A stretch of DNA of 64,000 bases, taken from positions 521,907 through 585,906 of the forward strand of contig VZQC01000348.1 in NCBI GenBank assembly GCA_009823505.1, in the 5' to 3' direction. A program made the translations under genes and the position numbers. Position 1 is the stretch's first letter, and every line of letters starts with the position of its first letter. Source of the DNA: Rhizomys pruinosus. Taxonomy: Eukaryota; Chordata; Mammalia; Rodentia; Spalacidae. The notes under the pieces are model-generated. The model was not told the DNA's origin. It was given only the letters and a program-made list of their open reading frames with translations, and made no database searches. Below, piece after piece: positions 22,643 to 34,239 of the stretch.

Positions 22643-24205
22643 CAACTTAACGGCTGAGAAAGAAAAGATACAGGTTTGCATTGAGTAGGATGTACCAAAA
22701 AGGGCAACGAAACGCTGACCCGTCTGACATTCAGGAACAGAGAGAAAAGCCTCAGATTGCCATAAACATCGAAACCCCTCTGTGGATCCTACATGAAACC
22801 ACTAGTTATAATGAGTCCTAATGAACATTACCTTCTAGGTGCCACAAAGGTTCTGATATGGAGACTTCCTTGCCTTCCCACCCATAGAACAAGAGAAAAA
22901 ATATGAATGATGAGGTCGTTCCCAACTGTAAATTGGGAGACAAACTATGTAGAGGTAATCTCTTATAAACCGGTAAAAACTGCTTTCTTTAATTGACTAC
23001 TAGACATGGGAACTGTGGAAGGGATTACTCTCAGTCAGAACCAAATATAATACTAAGTCCTAGGGTATGCACTCAGGCAAAATATAATTAATACAGGAGC
23101 TCTGACATCAGCAATGGATTGTTCTACCAGGTGGATGTTGGCCGGGGATCCAAGGCCCACAAAAGGTTAAGGGCTTCCTTGCCTCTAAGTTGGGATACCT
23201 ACAGGAGGAGAGGCAATAAGCCCTGCTGCCGAAGACCTGGAGTTAACATGGGAGGGTGTATTGAGACACACCATGAAGTGTACAGATGGCCTCTGGAATC
23301 CAGAGATTGTTACCAAAGGCCACTAAACCAATAAAGCAAATATGGTCTCCCTGAGTCAAGCAAGACTCCACCGTCAGCACAGCTACACTCACCTGCCTGG
23401 AAATACTGTGCAGCAGAGGGAGCCATGTGCCTGTATATCCCAAATCTAATTGGCTATTGGCTCTCCCCTTGGAGAAAAATAACCCATGCGTGATGCCACA
23501 AGCTTACATCTCTACAGGTTAGGAGATGTTATAAGCCACATGTAAGACCTGTCATTTAACAGGGGGGAAAATTGTAATTCATGGATTAACATATCCAAAC
23601 ATTGTGTTATGCTAAAGTAACCTACCTAAACTATTAGTGCTGCTTAAATACTATATATCTTATGCATTGTTCTTCATTAGTAGGATCGAAAGGTTATTCC
23701 TGGACAAAAACTGTCAGCCCATGAAAGGAACAGCCAGAATTGCCAGAGTCCAAGTCAACAGCTCCCCGAGAGAGTGGACTGTTTTACCTCTCATCCACCC
23801 GTGTCCCTTTTCTAACCCTAGGGAACAACCTGCGAAGGGGGGCGTGGCGTAGAATGTAAGGGCTTGCGATTGGGGTGAAAGGTAGAAACTACAGGCAATT
23901 AGTCTGGCACTCATTGGATCAACTTGATGTGAACAAACAACCTGTTCCCCCCACTGGATGGTGGGGCTGTAGGTGTTTGGGCACAACAGCCTGCAGATAG
24001 TTTTGCATGAAGGATGCTTGTACTCATGGATTACACTTTTAGCTAAAATGAAAAAAAAAAAAAAAATGAGAGAAAGATGCAGGGCACGTTATGGCAGAAT
24101 GCATGATCTGCGGATGGGGTGGGGGTGGGGGGGAGGAAGGGAAATAAGCCTGAACTGAATTGGAAAATGTATGAAATGCACAAAGCATCAATAAAAACTA
24201 ATTTA

Positions 24206-24258
24206 AAAAAAAAAAAAAATAAAAAAAAAAAAAAAATAAAAAAAAAAAAAAAAAATAA
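24206..24258 (+). repeat. L1 poly(A) tail
   Basis: Long A-run broken by single T residues, between CAATAAAAACTAATTT and the right TSD. Confidence 0.9.
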
Positions 24259-24262
24259 AGAA

Positions 24263-24440
24263 AAGAACACCGACTGATCTTACAGAGGACCTAGGAGGCA
24301 TGCCAAGAATCCACTTAGCTGCTAAAGACCACCTGTAATGCCAGTACCAGGGGACCTGACACCTTCTTACCTCCAAGGACATTGCATGCCATGGGTGCAG
24401 TTACACACAACAGGCAATAGACTCATACACAAAGGATAAG
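24263..24440 (+). mobile_element. B2 SINE, 3' part, split by an L1
   Basis: Continues the B2 begun at 20,430: CTTACAGAGGACC, then ACCTGACACCTTCTTACCTC and CATTGCATGCCATGGGTGCA. Diverged, so the B2 is older than the L1 that interrupted it. Confidence 0.8.
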
Positions 24441-24631
24441 ATAAGCTAAGCCACTATGGAAAAAATAAAACATTATAGAAGGCCATGAAAATTATGAGGT
24501 TCTTTTTTTACTCCTACCCTTCAAAAATAAACTTTCACATCTTTGAGAGAGATAAGACTGGACTTGGGAATGAATGCTTAAATTTTAATTATATTCCAAT
24601 GAATCTCTAGTTCATATTCAAGGAAGAAACT

Positions 24632-24880
24632 CTTTTTTAATTTTATTTATTTATTTCTGTATGTGTATGAATGTACTGTCTGCATGTTAGGTCTGTGCAC
24701 CCGGTCGTGCATTGCAATGCCTGGAGGTCAGAAGAGTGTGGTGGATTCTTGAACTGGAGTTCTCCTGGGAATTGGAGTTTCAGACGGTTCTCGCCGCCAT
24801 GTGGGTGCTGGGGATGGAACCCGGGACCTCTGTAAGAGCGGTCGGCGCTCTTAAACTGCTAGGCCATCTCTCCAGCCTCA
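24632..24880 (-). mobile_element. B2 SINE, long form
   Basis: Complete minus-strand copy with the 17-bp duplication and CpG-rich body. Short flanks AAGAAACT and AAGAAATT may be the TSD. Confidence 0.9.
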
Positions 24881-25103
24881 AGAAATTTTAACTAAAAAAA
24901 AAAAAACAATTATATAAATGAAGAATAAATAAATTAATGTTTGTTAATATACAGCATTAATTACTGAAAATTCTAATTTATGTTCATTTTAAGTCTTATA
25001 AAGTCATCCTTCTGTTTTCATCTCCTTTCTTTCTTCCTTTATACATATCTATTATAATATATAATATTTCATATATTAAATATATAATATATATAAAATA
25101 ATA

Positions 25104-25107
<4 letters not shown>

Positions 25108-25139
<32 letters not shown>

Positions 25140-25553
25140 TTATTTATTTTTGGGTATTTTGTGTTTATATAAATATCTTATATATTATATATATATATGG
25201 TGTTGCTCAGCTTGCCTTTCAACTAGGGATTTGGTGCTGGCATCCACAGATGAGGGATACCATTCATCGTTTGTTTTTCTGGGTCTGTGTTACTTCACTT
25301 AGCATAATGGCTTTGAGTTCCATCCATTAACCTGCAAAGTTCATAATGTCATCTTCCTTTTCTGCTGCATAGAACTCCATTATGTAGATGTACCACATTT
25401 TCTCTATCCACTCTTCGGTTGAGGGACACTTGGGTTGCTTCCAGCACTTTGCTATTGTGAAGAGAACTGCAATAAACATAGACGTGCATGTATACCTCCC
25501 TTTCTTAAAATTCTTCCTTTCCTCAATAATATCAAGATTAGATATTAAATGCA
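25108..25553 (-). mobile_element. L1 fragment, 3' end of ORF2
   Basis: A poly(T) run (25,109-25,137) marks the minus-strand tail. From 25,200 the reverse complement is the end of ORF2 and its flank. It is 5'-truncated near 25,500. Confidence 0.85.
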
Positions 25554-25554
25554 T
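25327..25554 (-). pseudogene. L1 ORF2p C-terminal fragment
   Basis: 75 open codons. Residues ~20-70 match the L1 ORF2p C-terminus (MFIAVLFTIAKCWKQPKCPS then EEWIEKMWYIYIMEFYAA). The intact protein supplies endonuclease and reverse transcriptase for target-primed reverse transcription, but this part lies after both catalytic domains. The first ~18 residues are flanking sequence. Non-functional. Confidence 0.88.
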
Positions 25555-25849
25555 TCAGAACCAAAGACTGGGAACATCTTTGAGTTCCCTCTATCACTTC
25601 TTCATGAATATATTTAGTTGAATCAAATTTTAAAATTTATACAAAATCTGAATTCTTCTTATCATTTGAAAAACAAATTCTTATGAATTACCCACTTTTG
25701 CTCAGCAGAAGTATTGTATTACTGACATAGCTTTTTTCATACAATTCTGTTTTTCAAAGTTTTATTCAATGTATCTTATAAAAATAAGGTATGTCTTCAG
25801 GTTACCTAAAACCTCATTCAACTCATTGTAAACTTTCATTGTACTTTTT

Positions 25850-26084
25850 ATTTATTTTATATCATATTCATTATTTTTATTTTATGTGTAAGAGAATGTT
25901 GCCTACATGTGTGTAAGTAGAGCCATATTGTTCAATCCCTGGGGAGGTCAGAAGATGGTATCAGATCCCCTGGTACTGGAGTAACAGACTGTTGTTACCC
26001 AAAAGATTGATGCTGGAAATTGAACCCAGATCCTCTGCAAGAGCAGCCAGTGCTTTAAATCATTGAGTCATCCCTCCAGCCTAC
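25850..26084 (-). mobile_element. B2 SINE, old
   Basis: GGTCAGAAGATGG, CCCCTGGTACTGGAGT, GAACCCAGATCCTCTGCAAG and CATCCCTCCAGCC give the reverse complement of a diverged B2. Confidence 0.8.
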
Positions 26085-27680
26085 ATAAAATTTTATTTTA
26101 AAAGCCCATGCTGACATCATTTACATATGAGGTGATTTGATCCTGACTCTGACCACCCCTCCATTGCTATGGTCTAATGGCATTCTTCTTTGATGGGCAT
26201 TAAAACAAAAAACATGTCCACAGTGAATGAAACTGAAAGTGAACAACTTTTGCCTGCAGGTCATAATGTAATCTCCTGTATCAACATCTAAATTCATTCT
26301 ATACTTCTCAAAAAATATTTTGTAGGTTATTCATCATCTATTTATGTTTTTTAATTTATCCACCCAATGATGTGCATCTTCTTGCTTCATTTTATTGTTT
26401 CCACATCAGATCTTTTGACTCTTATTTACCTTACTGTGTGCTAAACATAACATTCATGTAATTGCTTTGGAACTGACTCTGATATAAGCTCTCAAAGTTA
26501 TTTTGCTTACTATTAAACGGATTACAATTTGCTGACATAGTGGCAGGTAGATTCCAAACAGTAATATGGCCCAGTTATATGGACTGAGAAATTATATAGA
26601 TACAGATAAATTATGTCAGCATAAAGAAAGAGAACAGAAATAGAGAAGGAAATAAGAATTAGGAAGTAAGTCAAAAGAAATAAATTAGCTACCATCTTAA
26701 TCAAATGAAACAATGTCTTGTATACAGATCTAAAATTAGCTAGTATCAAGGTATTGTAAGGCAAAATTTTAAATTGTGAGACTCATAGGATAATTTTATG
26801 CTGACTATGAAAATGAATTGAAGTCTATTAAAAGTCTCATGAAGGAGGGAAATAGAATCTGATGTGAATGAGAGACAAGTTAGTGTAATTGTAAATCAAA
26901 CTATACAAAAACACTACTTTCTAATATTTAAAGATTTTTCTCAAAACAACATGTATCTTGCATGTATAGTGGGAAAGAATAAGTAGTTGGAGGATGAGCA
27001 CCCCATTGTCATTATTGAAAAATAAATCGCATAAGAAAAAGAGATGCCTAGATGCCCCATTTTTAACAATTATATTTGGAGATATGTATTAAACTCATAC
27101 TTAATTTAACATATATCAAGTAGGCAGATACAAGAACATTTATAGATATCTGTTCCTAAATATGTTGCTGTAAAAGTTGTAGTACTCAACTCTATCAAAC
27201 CAGAGAGCCTCAGTACAATCACAAAGTGTCAAGATCTTGGTCTTTAAGCATCAACATTCAATACAAGGAAACTGAGTTCTGTAAAAATATGGAGTATCGT
27301 AAGTATGTAGCGGAGAAAAAATCAAGATAGATCATCCTAAAATACTTAAAATTGGAAATCAAGAACAAAGCAAAACAAAAAGATGAGGATGTAGAGCATG
27401 CCCCATGGAGAAAAAAGACAAAATTTGTTTTCAGTGACAAGACTGGGAAAATATGAAAAGGAAGACTGGAACGCTAAATTTAGAACAAATTTTAAAACTT
27501 GTATGGCCATTTATATTGATATAAACCTGTGACAGATAAGACAAATGGAGACTAGAAATATGTCCATATAAGCATAAGCTCAGGAGCTATATAGAGAAAT
27601 GCTCATAATCAGGATGTAGAGTTTAGTTTTCACTCAAGACCTCTAAGCATATAGGCAGACCATAGTAAATTGATCAAAAC
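26085..27680. other. unassigned AT-rich stretch
   Basis: No repeat or gene recognised in 1.6 kb. Confidence 0.5.
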
Positions 27681-27682
27681 TA

Positions 27683-27805
27683 GCTTTAACTCCAGTTCCA
27701 GGGGAATCCGACGCCCTCTTCTGACCTCTGCGGCATTGCACGACATGGGTGCACAAACCTGCATGCAGACAGTACATTCATACACATAAAAATAAATAAA
27801 TAAAA
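27683..27805 (+). mobile_element. B2 SINE, 3' half, short form
   Basis: Starts at CTTTAACTCCAGTTCCAGG and runs to ACACATAAAAATAAATAAAT, so the promoter half is missing. Confidence 0.85.
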
Positions 27806-27918
27806 TTTTTAAAAAATGTGAAAAAAGAAAAAAAAAGGTGTTTGCATTAAGGATACTTACCGAACACAATATTTAAATATGTGATCAAACAGTATCAAAG
27901 AATTTGTGTGAAAATATG

Positions 27919-27924
<6 letters not shown>

Positions 27925-27959
<35 letters not shown>
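27925..27959. repeat. (TA)n microsatellite
   Basis: 35-bp pure TA run. Confidence 0.95.
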
Positions 27960-27962
<3 letters not shown>

Positions 27963-28344
27963 TGAAATTTCTACCGAGAATAAATCTGAATATCTATACA
28001 CTTTCAAAGCAATAATAATTTCTGCTTTTTGGTTAATAAATATACTATACATTTACAAGCCTAGATGTAGCCTATAATAAAAACAGAACATAGACTTATT
28101 TATCATAAATTTTTATTGGAAATATGCTTTGTATATTTTGGATGGACAAGCATAAGAAACTTAGAGTAAATGGTGTGTTTAAACACTCTGTATCATATAG
28201 CAATATTAATACTGAAAACTACTCATTAAAGCATAAGACTAATGTTAGTATTTTATTTACACATGGTCTAGAATAAGAAAAATGAGTTAAAGTATAAAGA
28301 ACTTCATGTTTTTATCCCATGTTTTGTCTCAACATTCAATTTAC

Positions 28345-28500
28345 TGCTGCATGGCTGTTGCACGCTTGTAATTTCAGCCTTTAGGAGGTACATCCAGGAA
28401 GAATAAGAATTAAAAGACACAAGTACAGCCTTGGCTATGTAACAAGGTTAAGTCTAGCTTGGAATACAGTCTGTTCTAAAATACAGAGAAAAAATTAAAA
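28345..28500 (+). mobile_element. degenerate B1-like SINE
   Basis: GCACGCTTGTAATTTCAGCC, ACAGCCTTGGCTATGTAACA and an A-rich end resemble an old B1. Weak. Confidence 0.45.
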
Positions 28501-28843
28501 AGTTAAATTCAAATATTACAGGAGAATAATATATATTCCTAATGTATGGTCATGGTAGGTTAATTTGTAATAAGACACTTTCGCTGGTTATTTGGTAGTT
28601 TTTAACAATCACAGATCAAATAATTGTAAATAGTTTTATTAAATGTTGCCATTGCTTTCTTTACCACAAAATAAAGCTTATGCAAATAAGACACTTAAAA
28701 ATGAGAACAAATAAAGGCAGCTACGATAATCAGATCACCGAGTTATTAGGGAAATTGACAGCAAGTGAATGTTTCGGTTCCCTGGGGGATTTGATTGCCT
28801 TTTATGACATAAATTTTTATCAAATCCAAGGAGTGAAAGAAAG

Positions 28844-29112
28844 AAAAAGCCTGATTTGGGCTGGAGAGATGGTCTAGCGGTTAAGAGCACTGACCGCTCT
28901 CACAGAGGACCTGGGTTCGATCCCCAGCACCCACATGGCGGCCAAGAACCGTCTGAAACTCCAATTCCAGGAGAACTCCAGTTTCAGGGGAATCCGATGC
29001 CCTCTTCTGACCTCCGCGGCATTGCATGGCACGGGTGCACACACTTGCATGCAGACAGTAAATTCATACACATACAGAAATAAAAATAAAATTAAAAAAA
29101 AAAGCCTGATTT
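28844..29112 (+). mobile_element. B2 SINE, long form, with TSD
   Basis: Complete copy (28,858-29,098) with intact A and B boxes and the 17-bp duplication (AACTCCAATTCCAGGAG then AACTCCAGTTTCAGGGG). Exact 14-bp TSD AAAAAGCCTGATTT at 28,844-28,857 and 29,099-29,112. Confidence 0.95.
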
Positions 29113-29329
29113 TGTTCATTTTGTATAAGTATAATTATTTTGTTCTTCTCAGGAAAAGCTACAAAGGATACCAAGAATATCCTTGTCAGCCTTAACATAA
29201 GACTTTGCTATTCAGTGCAAGGATTAATAATAAATGTTTGTAATCTCTTAATATTTACTGGTTTATATTTAAATGATTATGAGGTGTTCCCAGAAAAAGA
29301 AATATTTTAGATATTTGCATATATAGGAG

Positions 29330-29595
29330 GATGGGATTAAAGCTAGGTAACTTTTAACAATTGATGGCTTCTGGGAAGGGAAAGGACAGTGTCTTACAGG
29401 GATGGGACTCTTGGTGATCCCAGAAGATGGCCCACAATGAAAGACATCTCAGGACACAAATCAGATACATATAAATGCATGAAGGTACATTAAATTGGGC
29501 AGGGGGTGGTGAGGTGAGGTGTGGATAGCACAGAGAATGTAAATACCATCAAACTGTACTGTGTGAAAATTATACTCAATAAACATTGTGCATAT
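29330..29595 (+). mobile_element. L1 3' UTR fragment, older (Lx-like)
   Basis: ACAATTGATGGCTTCTGGGA, then the GGCAGGGGGTGGTGAGGTGA polypurine tract and a CAATAAACATT end fit an old rodent L1 3' UTR. Assigned from memory of the family, without alignment. Confidence 0.5.
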
Positions 29596-29754
29596 AATTA
29601 TATTTTCTTATTATTTTCAACTTTTGACCATTCCAGAAATTAAAGAATTTAATAAACTTGAAACAATCAATATAACTTTGCTGTTTCAAATAGGAAGAAA
29701 TTGAGAATCTGAGAATTAAAATGCCTTGCTCAAGGGCACATAGAGTTTTATTCA

Positions 29755-30020
29755 TGTAGTAGTTAATTTTATCATTGCTCTAAGCAAATGCCTGACAAAT
29801 CGTAGAGGATAGGCACAGCGTTTATTCTTGCTTACAGTTTGAGGGAATATTCTACCATGGCGGGAAGCACAGAAGCAGGAACGTGGGATGGCTGGTCACA
29901 TGGCTGTAACTCAGTTGAATCCTCTAGAAGCAATATTGAAAGACATATCCCAAGCGTGTTTCATACATGGTTTCCAGTGCAGTCAAGTCGACAATAAAGG
30001 TCAATCTTCACAGCAGAAAT
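29755..30020 (-). mobile_element. ERVL/MaLR-type LTR, degenerate
   Basis: GTAGTTAATTTTATCATTGC, TTTATTCTTGCTTACAGTTT and CAGTCAAGTCGACAATAAAG follow the layout of reversed rodent ERVL/MaLR LTRs. Ends not clear. Confidence 0.4.
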
Positions 30021-30175
30021 GTCATGAGGTCAGAAGCTCAGACACAGTGTTGAAACATCCTGCATTATAGTACAGGCCTTATTGCACCCCATCCTGTTTC
30101 AACGCAATGATAGTGTATAACTTAATTCCTCACTTTCACTTTTCCAGCTTAACCAGGAAAAAATTAAACAGAGAG

Positions 30176-30392
30176 TGCATGGGAGATGGTACAGTTGTTA
30201 GAGGCAGGAGCATTGGCCGCTCTTACAAAGGATCAGAATTTGGTTTCCAGCATCCACGCCATGGCTAACAACCGTCCTTCACTACATTTCAGGGGATCTG
30301 AGACCCTCTTCTGACCTCCGCAGGCATTTCATAACATGGGTTCAGAGTACTGGAATAAATTCATACACATGAAATAAAAATAATAAGAAAAC
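30176..30392 (+). mobile_element. B2 SINE, old
   Basis: GGGAGATGGTACAG, CATTGGCCGCTCTTACAAAG, GACCCTCTTCTGACCTCCGC and an ATAAAAATAATAAG tail. Confidence 0.75.
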
Positions 30393-30409
30393 AGTTTTAA
30401 AATATTCTA

Positions 30410-30515
30410 AAATATTTTATTTATTATTTTTATGTGTATTGTGTGTACATATTAGCTGGGAATCAAAACTGGGTCCTTTGCATTAGTAGTGTCTTAAACA
30501 CTGAGCCCCCTTAAG
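30410..30515 (-). mobile_element. B2 SINE fragment
   Basis: TTATTTTTATGTGTATTGTG then GCTGGGAATCAAAACTGGGT and CTGAGCCCCC: a shortened reverse B2. Confidence 0.55.
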
Positions 30516-30878
30516 AGTGAACCTACGTTTGTTGTTGGTAATTGCCTTCAGATAGCATCTAATAGTCAGCAGTATGATCAAATTTATTGTTTATTTTGGA
30601 GCTAGAGTCCAGAAAGACCTTGAAAACTACATGAAGATCCTATTGAAAGTTGGGGGCATATTGGTTATATTTATACAGGATCAGTTGACACAGATCATGT
30701 GAACTGGACAAAACACTTGGGAGAGTAAGAGTGTCCTTGCTGTTGCATTTCCACGTGTGCAAGCCAACCAAGAGTGACAACGGCACACCTGACTCCTTGG
30801 GACTCCCTCCATGTGCTGTCAGGAATCTTCAAGACTTGGCACAGATTTATATTTGACACAAGCTTAGAAATTTCATAA

Positions 30879-31121
30879 ATGATGAGATGCAGGTCAAGAG
30901 GATTCAGCAAAGGGCTCCGCCCAGGAGGAAAAGAAAGTGTTAAACAGAGAATTAACACGGACGTGTTCATGGGTAACCAGCTTATTCCTCAACCTCTAGA
31001 AAGTGAGGAGGAGAAAATGGTAGAAGACAGCAAAGAGGAAGAGAAAGACCTCAGCAAAACCAGGAAGCTGGAGGAGCCGCCTCAGAATCTGCTGAGGGAG
31101 ATTATGAAGCTGATTCTTTGA
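30879..31121 (+). other. unidentified 80-codon open frame
   Basis: The frame opens with ATGATG right after a TAA and ends with TGA. The C-terminal half is a Glu/Lys-rich run (SEEEKMVEDSKEEEKDLS) and then PPQNLLREIMKLIL, which would suit a helix. The local base composition is richer in GC and purines than its surroundings. I recognise no domain, signal peptide or membrane segment. No poly(A) or TSD marks it as a processed pseudogene, and no clear splice sites are seen. It could be a decayed exon or retrocopy, or chance. Confidence 0.2.
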
Positions 31122-32397
31122 CATATTTCAGAGACAACTGAAAACAGGACAAAATGCCTACTAATAATCCCTTTAGTGTTGATAATATAGCATTTACTAG
31201 GTGTTAGGAGGAATGACATGAGAGTGGATTTTAGGGTGTCCACCACCTCCACTCTTAAGGCTGGTGCTGGGTATCTGAACTTTGAGCCTTGTGTTTTACC
31301 CATTGAACCATCTTTTATGTCCCTCATGGAATGTGTAAGTGAAATATTTTAAAATAATAATTTGTGAAGTCATACCTGGAACGATCGAGAGAATCTAGAG
31401 TCTGTTCTAAAACTCTGCATAGTTTTCATTATTTAAAAGAAAAGGGAAACTAAGAACACCCCCTATGTATGTTTATATATACATCTTATAATTGGAAAGA
31501 ATTACACTTTAAGTAAGAAATAGAATTTACACATACCATTTCCTTTCACTCTGCCTTCCGTTCCTTTACAGTGATTCATTTTCCTCATGCAGGGAGATCA
31601 TTAATTTTGTGTTTGTATCACTGAACTGCTTTTCACTTCTTTTTAGTGTGCCACTTCAACATTTAACAAAGTTTTCCTTAGCTTTGCTGGTTCAATGAAT
31701 TTGTGAGAGCTTCAGTTTCATGCATTTCCAATCTTTTCTGTTTAAAACCAAAGGGAATTGTGGCGGTTAGGGGCTTCAGGGCAGCAGTCAAATATTACAG
31801 TTAAAAAATAATAATATAGTGCTCTCTCTCCTTAAGGAAGTAACCAGGGAACACAAAAGCAGGTTTGAGGAGGAGTAGAAAAATATCAGTGCCACAAAGC
31901 CCAGTAACTAGAAGTCATAAAATGGAGAATACTTCATAGACCAATATTTAGAGATTAGGTCAGGCTTCAAGTCATTTACTACAAGCAAACTAAATTAACC
32001 AGAAGAGATGACTGCCACAGGGAAGAACTCTAAGATTTTTTATCTCTTAGATGGATGGTTTTCTTAAAGTGTTCAGGAGTTTCTTCACAGTTTCAGATCA
32101 TCTTATTGTATGTACAAAGATTTGTTGTGAGTAATAAAATAATTTTTAAAATTGTTAGTTACAACATCAGTAATTTTTAACAGACCAACTAGAATATCTA
32201 AGTTTTTCGTTAAATATGTTAAAAAGTGGAAAACATTCTTGGCACAAAAACACTGATATTTGTGTAAATAGCCTTCCACAGAGTTATGAGAAAAAGGTTT
32301 ACATAAGCTACAATTCCATTAGATATAATATGCATTTGGTTTAAAATGATGGATTTTGTCTATTTAGCATTCATATATGCCTTTCTAAAAGTAATAA
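31122..32397. other. unassigned AT-rich stretch
   Basis: No repeat or gene recognised. Confidence 0.5.
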
Positions 32398-32552
32398 GTG
32401 AAGGTGAACACAGTAGTACATGCCATTAATTCCAGCACTCAGAAAGAAAGGCTGGAAGATTTATCTGCAATTGAGGCATGATCTTCAGTCTAGCTCTGGA
32501 TACAGGGAGACCCTATCCATCCCCCAAAAAAAGAAGAAAGAAAGAAAGAAAG
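32398..32552 (+). mobile_element. B1 SINE, old, with (GAAA)n tail
   Basis: AATTCCAGCACTCAGAA, CTGGATACAGGGAGACCCTA then A-rich sequence and GAAA repeats at 32,533-32,552. Confidence 0.75.
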
Positions 32553-32699
32553 CGTGATACTAAGTCAGGTGTCATTTTTATAATAATATACTTTATAAAA
32601 ATTTTAAAAAAATGCTGATTATGTGTAGCATTTACAATGTAAGTATTGAACTAATTTTAGTTTATCTACTATTCATTGTATTCATTTAGGAACTATATT

Positions 32700-32917
32700 A
32701 TTTTTATTTTTATTTAATATTTTTATGTGTATGAATGTACTGTCTGCACGTAGGTTTGTGTACCCATGTAGTGCAATGCCTCAGAGGTCAGAAGAGGGTG
32801 TTGGATTCCCCTGGAGCTGGAGTTAAAGACAGTTCTCAGCTGCCACGTGGGTGCTGGGGATCAAAACCAGGTCCTCTGCAAGAGTGGTCAGTGCTCTTAG
32901 CCATCTATCCAGCCCCA
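32700..32917 (-). mobile_element. B2 SINE, short form
   Basis: Complete reverse copy from the TTTTTATTT tail to CCATCTATCCAGCCCC, without the 17-bp duplication (CCTGGAGCTGGAGTTAAAGA). Confidence 0.9.
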
Positions 32918-33244
32918 GAAGTATGATATTAAAGAAGCTCAACAAAGAAGTAATTTCAACTTAAGGAAAAGAGTGTGCACGGCTATGATCATTGACTCTG
33001 ATGGCTACTGACTGAAAACATATCCACCATGCAGATAATGTAGCATTAATAAAATAATTAAAATATATATGTATAAGGATTTCCAATTTTAATGATAAAA
33101 TATTATAATAAAAGGTTGACTACTTTCCAAGTTATACCATTGGCCTTTTTTTTCAATTATAGGGTACACTATTTTGCTAGTGAAAAATTCATACATTTGC
33201 TTCAATAAGAGTATTCTGTTCAAGCATTATATTTAAAATAAATT

Positions 33245-33445
33245 CATTGTTATTGTCATGGTGAACATTTTGATTGGATATATGCAAGTGCACACATGCT
33301 TCCAGCGCCAGTGGAGGCCAAAATTGGGTGTCAGAATCCCTGGAACTATATATACAGATCATTGTTAGCCAGCTTATAGGTGTTGGGTACTAAAGCCCGG
33401 TTCTCCGCTAAGGAGCGAGTGCTCTTATCTGCTGAGGCAAGTTCC
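33245..33445 (-). mobile_element. B2/B3-like SINE, old
   Basis: GTGCACACATGCTTCCAGCG, CAGTGGAGGCCA, TCCCTGGAACT and CCGGTTCTCCGCTAAGGAGC fit a diverged reverse B2/B3. Confidence 0.55.
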
Positions 33446-33586
33446 AGAACCTGTTCAAATATTTAAAAATGTACATATATGGGTATGTTTTGATAGGTTT
33501 GTAGGTTTGTTTCTTATAAACATATAGAGACAATAACATTTATATATATATGTATATATGCATTTAAAATTGGATCTAAAATAACT

Positions 33587-33774
33587 AAGAATTACATTTT
33601 CTTTTTTTTTTTTTTTGTCTTTTCGAGACAGGGTCTCCCTGTAGCCACAGCTGTCCTGGAACTCACTCTGTAGACCAGGCTGGCTTTGAACTCACAAAGA
33701 TCCGCCTGCCTCTGCCTCCCAAGTGCTAGGATTAAAGGCATGCGCCACCAAGCCCTGCAAGAATTACATTTTCT
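33587..33774 (-). mobile_element. B1 SINE with TSD
   Basis: Near-consensus reverse B1 (33,603-33,758) starting at the poly(T) tail. Exact 16-bp TSD AAGAATTACATTTTCT at 33,587-33,602 and 33,759-33,774. Young copy. Confidence 0.95.
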
Positions 33775-34047
33775 ATTTTATATGAAACCATTGCTTTCAT
33801 AAATATGCATTTGAATGTACATTAAACATTTCTTTAAAACTAAGAGCATTCTTCTGAGGGGCCCTTAAAAAAAGAGTATTCTCATACATACTAATTCGTT
33901 GACATTGCCAGCTATCATGCTATTGGCTGTTTATACTTTCAAATTGAAGAAAGCTTGAATTCCCTTTTAAGGCATAGGAGAATGATGAAGAAAAATATGT
34001 TTCATTCAATGCTATAAGAAAAAAATGTTGATTACTGTTCTGAATAC

Positions 34048-34232
34048 ACACTGGTTAAGAGAGTGTGTACTGTTCTTGGAGATGAACAGACTTTGGTTCC
34101 CAACACCTTGTCAGTAGCTCATAGGTGCCAGTAACTCCAGCTCCATGGGTATTCTATGTTTCCTTGCTTCTGCAGATACCATGTCCTCACATGCATATAA
34201 CCAAGTATAAACACGCACATAGTAAATTTTTT
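34048..34232 (+). mobile_element. B2/B3-like SINE, old
   Basis: CTGGTTAAGAGAGTG, GGTTCCCAACACC and a body reaching ACATGCATATAACCAAG resemble a diverged forward B2/B3. Confidence 0.5.
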
Positions 34233-34239
34233 AATATTC

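Larger units (their letters stand above)
20471..24262 (+). mobile_element. L1 with overlapping inverted arms, long-UTR type
   Basis: One insertion by its flanks (exact 14-bp TSD AAGAACACCGACTG at 20,457-20,470 and 24,263-24,276, splitting a B2). It has two arms. The minus-oriented arm (20,471 to ~22,640) runs from the end of ORF2 through the 3' UTR and stops at GGACAAA. The plus-oriented arm (~22,643-24,262) starts in the 3' UTR at ACTTAACGG and ends with the terminal module, polypurine tract and poly(A). About 1.06 kb of 3' UTR is present in both arms, which share private variants (for example GGACAAA and a run of six G), so both come from one source. A B2 lies inside the minus arm. Confidence 0.8.

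Noticed and set aside
28858..29098. tRNA gene from A and B box signals
   Set aside because: The promoter boxes belong to B2 SINEs, which are tRNA-derived. No cloverleaf or anticodon arm follows.
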